A stretch of 10,785 bases of DNA from an uncultured Chitinophagaceae bacterium. GTDB taxonomy: Bacteria > Bacteroidota > Bacteroidia > Chitinophagales > Chitinophagaceae. The notes beneath the pieces were generated by a model. It saw only the letters and a list, made by a program, of their open reading frames with translations. It ran no database searches and was not told where the DNA came from. The stretch spans positions 1 through 10,785 of the forward strand of contig CAMLEM010000030.1 in assembly GCA_946479005.1 (NCBI GenBank), in the 5' to 3' direction. A program made the position numbers and the translations under genes. This document shows positions 8,245-10,785 of the stretch, in pieces. Each line of letters begins with the position of its first letter. The stretch's first letter is position 1.

Positions 8245-8273
8245 TTTGAAATTGAAATAGTTTTTTATCTTTG
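8245..8273 (+). promoter_or_regulatory. greA promoter, Bacteroidota consensus
   Basis: TTTG at 8245-8248 is followed after 17 bp by TATCTTTG at 8266-8273, an exact match to TAnnTTTG. It is the best promoter match noticed in the window. The transcription start should fall near 8279-8281, giving a leader of about 70 nt before the greA ATG at 8351. Confidence 0.7.
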
Positions 8274-8287
8274 TGTTATCAAATCTG

Positions 8288-8337
8288 CAACGCTTCAGCT
8301 CATACTGGGGCGTTGTTATTTTTTTTATACCACAACG
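8288..8337 (+). promoter_or_regulatory. greA leader: terminator-like hairpin with competing hairpin
   Basis: CAACGC (8288-8293) pairs with GCGTTG (8310-8315). The stem extends through two T-G pairs and CAG (8296-8298) against CTG (8305-8307), leaving a six-base loop; TTATTTTTTTT follows at 8316-8326. This is an intrinsic-terminator shape ending about 45 nt after the predicted transcription start and before the coding region. The same CGTTGT (8311-8316) can instead pair with ACAACG (8332-8337), which would dismantle the first hairpin and leave the Shine-Dalgarno sequence at 8338-8345 free. The layout suggests attenuation or early termination. Structures were paired by eye with no energies calculated. 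Confidence 0.55.
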
Positions 8338-8345
8338 AAAGGAGG
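8338..8345 (+). promoter_or_regulatory. Strong Shine-Dalgarno sequence of greA
   Basis: AAAGGAGG ends 5 nt before ATG 8351, a near-perfect complement to the 16S rRNA 3' end. It fixes the greA start. It is unusual because most Bacteroidota genes, including the large ones in this window, lack such a sequence. Confidence 0.85.
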
Positions 8346-8350
8346 TTATT

Positions 8351-8824
8351 ATGAGTGACATTCAATACGTGACCAAGGAAACACTGGAGCAGATGAAGAT
8401 CGACCTGCAGCGTATGAAAGGAGTGGAAAGGCCCGCCGCCAGCCGCGCCATTGCTGAAGCCAGGGAAAAAGGCGATCTCAAGGAGAATGCGGAATACGAT
8501 GCTGCTAAGGAAAGCCAGGGCCTTCTCGAAGCGAAGATCGCCGCAATGGAAGGCGCCATCGCCAGCGTGCGAGTGATTGATGAATCAATGATCGATACCA
8601 GCAAAGTGTCGATTCTTACCAAAGTAACCATGACCAACCTCGGAACAAAAAAGCAGGTGACCTATAAGCTGGTGAGCGAGAAAGAAGCTGACCTCAAGGC
8701 CGGGAAGATCTCCGTCAGCTCCCCCATTGGCCAGGGCATCCTGGGAAAAACAGTGGGAGAGACCGCTGAAGTGATAGCGCCCGCGGGCATTATGAAATTC
8801 AGGATCGAAGATATCACCGCCTGA
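8351..8824 (+). CDS. greA: Transcription elongation factor GreA
   Basis: GreA enters the RNA polymerase secondary channel and stimulates cleavage of the 3' end of backtracked RNA, restarting stalled complexes. The protein has 157 residues, the usual family length. The N-terminal coiled coil (about 8-75) carries the tip signature GDLKENAEYDAAKE, whose acidic residues hold the catalytic magnesium in polymerase. The C-terminal FKBP-like domain has SVSSPIGQGILGKTVGE. The start at 8351 is set by the strong Shine-Dalgarno sequence and by family alignment (MSDIQYVTKE). The frame is open back to 8273, but that extension overlaps the promoter and is rejected. It is probably cotranscribed with the HIT gene and has its own promoter and structured leader. 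Confidence 0.96.
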   Translation: MSDIQYVTKETLEQMKIDLQRMKGVERPAASRAIAEAREKGDLKENAEYDAAKESQGLLEAKIAAMEGAIASVRVIDESMIDTSKVSILTKVTMTNLGTKKQVTYKLVSEKEADLKAGKISVSSPIGQGILGKTVGETAEVIAPAGIMKFRIEDITA

Positions 8825-8882
8825 TATGTTCCGGATCCTCAAAAGGGCCTGGCAGCATTTCAAAGCAAAACAATTTGGAGGA

Positions 8883-9272
8883 ATGACCATCTTTTCAAAG
8901 ATCATCGCGGGGGAGATCCCGAGTTACCGGATCGCCGAGAATGAAAGGTTCTTCGCCTTTTTGGATATCTATCCTTTACGCGAAGGACACGTGCTGGTGA
9001 TACCCAAGGTGGAAACCGACAAATTCTTTGACCTCGATGATGAATATCTCCGGGAGATGCTGGTTTTCGCGAAGCCCATTGCGAAAGCCATCGAGAAGTC
9101 ATTTAAATGCGATCGCTGTGGCATCAGTGTCGTGGGGCTCGAAGTTCCCCACGCGCATTTGCACCTCATCCCCATTAACACTGCGAACGACCTGAATTTT
9201 ACCCAGCCTAAACCCCAGGCTTCGAAAGAGCAGCTGGAAAAAGCACAAAAACTTATTTGCAGTAATCTCTGA
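8883..9272 (+). CDS. HIT-family (histidine triad) nucleotide hydrolase
   Basis: This 129-residue cytoplasmic protein of the HIT superfamily resembles HinT-type purine nucleoside phosphoramidases, which hydrolyse AMP-linked substrates through a histidine nucleotidyl intermediate. The triad HAHLHL is at 90-95, with H92 the expected nucleophile. MTIFSKIIAGEIPSY at the N-terminus and DIYPLREGHVLVIPK (28-42) are typical family blocks. The start at 8883 is chosen because it gives the canonical N-terminus. An in-frame ATG at 8826, 1 nt after the greA stop, would add 19 basic residues without family support. GGAGGA directly abuts ATG 8883, too close to act as a normal Shine-Dalgarno. The gene follows greA by 58 bp with no terminator, so cotranscription is likely. 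Its stop codon lies inside a short direct repeat bordering the palindrome downstream. The physiological substrate is unknown. Confidence 0.93.
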   Translation: MTIFSKIIAGEIPSYRIAENERFFAFLDIYPLREGHVLVIPKVETDKFFDLDDEYLREMLVFAKPIAKAIEKSFKCDRCGISVVGLEVPHAHLHLIPINTANDLNFTQPKPQASKEQLEKAQKLICSNL

Positions 9273-9276
9273 TGTT

Positions 9277-9375
9277 AATCTCTGCGGCCCGCTGTGCTTC
9301 TCCGTGAACCTCTGTGTAATTGTATTTTTTAGCTACGCAGAGAGCCACAGAGAAGCACAGAGGGCCGCAGAGATT
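9277..9375. repeat. 99-bp imperfect palindrome made of CTCTGTG-like units
   Basis: The left arm 9277-9318 pairs with the right arm 9334-9375 around a 15-base loop. Of 42 positions, 37 pair (36 Watson-Crick and one G-T); mismatches are at 9291, 9303 and 9307-9309. The outer 14 bp and the next block of 11 bp are perfect. Each arm is built from degenerate CTCTGTG/CTCTGCG/CTTCTCTGTG words. It fills almost the whole 105-bp gap between the convergent HIT and ruvC stop codons. It probably acts as a bidirectional transcription block, though neither side has a good T-tract, and it may be a copy of a dispersed palindromic repeat; one window cannot show copy number. Confidence 0.85.
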
Positions 9376-9377
9376 TA

Positions 9378-9944
9378 TTATCTGGTTGAGACCCTGCCCG
9401 GATTTTTTTTGATGAAATCTTCCCACCCATTCAGCCCCTTCGATAATTTTCCAACAGGTGAGATGCATTGAAAATGATGACACATCGCCACGGCCAGCGC
9501 GTCGGTGGCATCAAAATATTTAGGCTGTTCGGTAAGTGTAAGAATTTGCGCGAGCATTTTCCAGATCTGGGTCTTATCGGCATTGCCATTTCCCGTAATG
9601 GATTGTTTCACTTTTTTGGGAGAATATTCGGTGACGGGGATGCGGGCCGCCATTGCTGCGGCGATGGCCACTCCCTGCGCTCTTCCCAGCTTCAGCATAC
9701 TCTGTACATTCTTTCCGAAGAAAGGCGCTTCAATGGCGAACTCGTCCGGTTTGAATTTCACAATGAGAGCGGAAACTGTTTCGTGGATCAGCCTTAATCT
9801 CTCGTGGTTGTCTTTCTTGCGGGAGAGTTTCAATACCTCCATTTCTTTCATTCGCACCCGGGAACCCCTGACCTCTATGATCCCATAACCCATAATGAGT
9901 GTGCCGGGATCCACGCCGAGTATGATTTTCACAGGCTTTTGCAA
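9378..9944 (-). CDS. ruvC: Crossover junction endodeoxyribonuclease RuvC
   Basis: RuvC is a dimeric, magnesium-dependent nuclease that resolves Holliday junctions together with RuvAB in recombinational repair. The protein has 188 residues. All four acidic catalytic positions of the RNase H-like fold are visible: D12 (GVDPGT), E72 (AIEAPFFG), and D145 and D148 (DATDALAVAMCHH). The segment GRAQGVAIAAA (88-98) and YSPKKVKQSITGNGNADK (107-124) match the family. No ATG is available at the N-terminus: the start used is TTG at 9944, and GTG four codons later (9932) is the alternative, giving MKIILGVDPGT. The next in-frame ATG lies beyond the first catalytic Asp. The end NPGRV fits Bacteroidota RuvC. 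It converges on the HIT gene across the palindrome and is divergent from the membrane protein gene, whose ATG is 24 bp away. Confidence 0.95.
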   Translation of the reverse strand: MQKPVKIILGVDPGTLIMGYGIIEVRGSRVRMKEMEVLKLSRKKDNHERLRLIHETVSALIVKFKPDEFAIEAPFFGKNVQSMLKLGRAQGVAIAAAMAARIPVTEYSPKKVKQSITGNGNADKTQIWKMLAQILTLTEQPKYFDATDALAVAMCHHFQCISPVGKLSKGLNGWEDFIKKNPGRVSTR

Positions 9945-9960
9945 GGAGGACTTATTTTTA

Positions 9961-9991
9961 CAAGATTAATGAAGCTCAACCGAAATAGCAA
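9961..9991 (-). promoter_or_regulatory. Weak candidate ruvC promoter
   Basis: Read on the minus strand, TTG (9991-9989) is followed after 20 bp by TAATCTTG (9968-9961), one mismatch from TAnnTTTG. Transcription would start near 9955, leaving a leader of about 10 nt before the TTG start. It overlaps the first codons of the divergent membrane gene. The evidence is pattern only. Confidence 0.25.
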
Positions 9992-10785
9992 GATATTCAT
10001 CAATTACTTCCTCGGTCCTCTGATCTTCATTTGGCTATCCTGGTCGATCTACAACCAGGTGAGAAAGCAGCCCGAACTGGAAACTGCCTGGAAAAGCATC
10101 AGGGATACATTCACAGGTCCCCTGGCGTGGAATCTCCTGCTCGTTGTATTATTAATGATCATCAACTGGTCTGTCGAAGCGCTCAAGTGGAAGATCTCGG
10201 TGAAAAGGATCCAGGCAGTTAGTTTTTTCAAAGCATTTCGTGCTGTGCTTTCCGGTGTTTCATTCGCGGTGACCACTCCTAACCGTATCGGTGAATACCT
10301 GGGAAGGATGCTGTATATGGATGAAGGGAACCGGCTTCGCACCATCTCAATCACCATCGTGGGAAGTATGAGCCAGCTGATCATTACCTGTGTGGTGGGA
10401 ATTATCGGGTTATTCATCCTGCAGCCTTACCTGGCGGGAGATCAGTTTAGTTCGCCGGTTTGGTACAATACGATTCTCAGCGGCGCCAGTTTGTTCACAG
10501 TCGGATTGCTGTTATTTTATTTCCGCCTGTCCTGGATCACGCGTTGGGTTGAAAAATTGCCTGGCATCCGGCGCTTTACTTACCTGGTCAGCGCGGTGGA
10601 TAATCTCCCTGCCTCTTTATTGTGGAAACTGCTCGGCCTTTCCCTATTGCGGTATTCGGTATTCATCCTTCAATACCTGCTGATCTTCCCGGTATTCGCG
10701 GTGGAGCTCCAGTTTTCTGAAGTGCTCTGGGGAGTTAGTGTATCTTTTTTAATAATGGCTGTGATACCCACGATTGCCCTGATCG
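9969..10785 (+). CDS. UPF0104/lysylphosphatidylglycerol synthase TM-region-like membrane protein, 3' truncated by window
   Basis: The frame is open from ATG 9969 to the window end (272 residues seen, no stop reached). It is a polytopic inner-membrane protein with hydrophobic segments at about 11-28, 52-69, 126-152, 166-186, 218-245 and 250-272. A basic start (KLNRNSK) precedes the first helix. SFAVTTPNRIGEYLGRMLYM (98-117) resembles the conserved Pro-x-Arg-x-Gly-Glu loop of the UPF0104/LPG-synthase transmembrane family. Members of this fold include the flippase domain of MprF and many proteins of unknown function; no soluble lysyltransferase domain is visible in the part seen. Its job here is therefore unknown, possibly lipid transport or modification. 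ATG 9969 follows a T/A-rich stretch with no correctly spaced Shine-Dalgarno (AAGGAGG at 9943-9949 is 19 nt away). It is divergent from ruvC. Confidence 0.82.
   Translation, partial: MKLNRNSKIFINYFLGPLIFIWLSWSIYNQVRKQPELETAWKSIRDTFTGPLAWNLLLVVLLMIINWSVEALKWKISVKRIQAVSFFKAFRAVLSGVSFAVTTPNRIGEYLGRMLYMDEGNRLRTISITIVGSMSQLIITCVVGIIGLFILQPYLAGDQFSSPVWYNTILSGASLFTVGLLLFYFRLSWITRWVEKLPGIRRFTYLVSAVDNLPASLLWKLLGLSLLRYSVFILQYLLIFPVFAVELQFSEVLWGVSVSFLIMAVIPTIALI

Noticed and set aside
8229..8247. Possible terminator AAAATAAAG-GAG-CTTTTTTT after the dehydrogenase gene
   Set aside because: The stem has only one G-C pair, otherwise A-T pairs and a mismatch, and the T-run overlaps the -33 element of the greA promoter.
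8273..8350. In-frame 26-codon N-terminal extension of greA
   Set aside because: It starts at a GTG overlapping the -7 promoter element, crosses the hairpin and T-tract, and is absent from the family; the strong Shine-Dalgarno marks ATG 8351.
8826..8882. 19-residue N-terminal extension of the HIT protein from ATG 8826
   Set aside because: HIT proteins normally begin at the block found at 8883. The extension is basic with no recognised similarity, though translational coupling to the greA stop cannot be excluded.
9468..9888. Two long + strand open frames opposite ruvC
   Set aside because: They are antisense shadows of ruvC, whose four catalytic residues and family motifs are intact on the minus strand.
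9953..9960. TATTTTTA as a -7 element for the membrane gene
   Set aside because: There is no TTG at suitable distance upstream; the nearest TTTG ends only 11 bp before it.
9922..9969. 15-codon open frame ending TAA overlapped with the membrane gene ATG
   Set aside because: It is antisense to the ruvC start, has no Shine-Dalgarno or protein signature, and is probably chance.

Overview
The window looks like chromosomal DNA of a Bacteroidota species, probably from the Chitinophagia or Sphingobacteriia side. This is inferred from three things: consecutive secreted proteins ending in type IX secretion system (T9SS) type A sorting domains, AT-rich start regions mostly without Shine-Dalgarno sequences, and a promoter matching the Bacteroidota pattern TTTG-N17-TAnnTTTG. 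Species cannot be told from the sequence alone. There is no tRNA, rRNA, CRISPR array, transposase or phage gene.

Positions 1-6440 hold three T9SS cargo genes on the + strand. The first is only a C-terminal end (1-537), closed by a good intrinsic terminator. After 289 bp carrying a candidate promoter and a 12-bp tandem repeat come two large genes 37 bp apart, probably one transcript: an 853-residue protein with a GEVED domain (827-3388) and a 1004-residue Asp-box/sortilin-like beta-propeller protein (3426-6440). Both are predicted to be exported by Sec, carried across the outer membrane by T9SS, and released or anchored at the cell surface.

Positions 6441-9272 hold housekeeping genes on the + strand. 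rsmA (16S rRNA dimethyladenosine transferase) begins directly at the T-tract of a terminator hairpin whose 3' arm also carries its only Shine-Dalgarno-like sequence. It overlaps by 4 bp a D-2-hydroxyacid dehydrogenase. Next comes greA, with its own near-consensus promoter, a leader containing a terminator-like hairpin and a competing hairpin, and an unusually strong Shine-Dalgarno sequence. A HIT-family nucleotide hydrolase follows it, probably cotranscribed.

Positions 9273-10785: the HIT gene converges on ruvC (- strand), and the gap between their stop codons is almost filled by a 99-bp imperfect palindrome built from CTCTGTG-like units. ruvC, with a TTG or GTG start, is divergent from a polytopic membrane protein of the UPF0104/lysylphosphatidylglycerol-synthase-TM type that runs off the window end; only 24 bp separate the two start codons.

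Most genes are conventional. The less ordinary content is in the RNA/DNA architecture: the greA leader, the hairpin at the rsmA start, and the large palindrome. No new multi-gene defence, mobile or biosynthetic system is visible.
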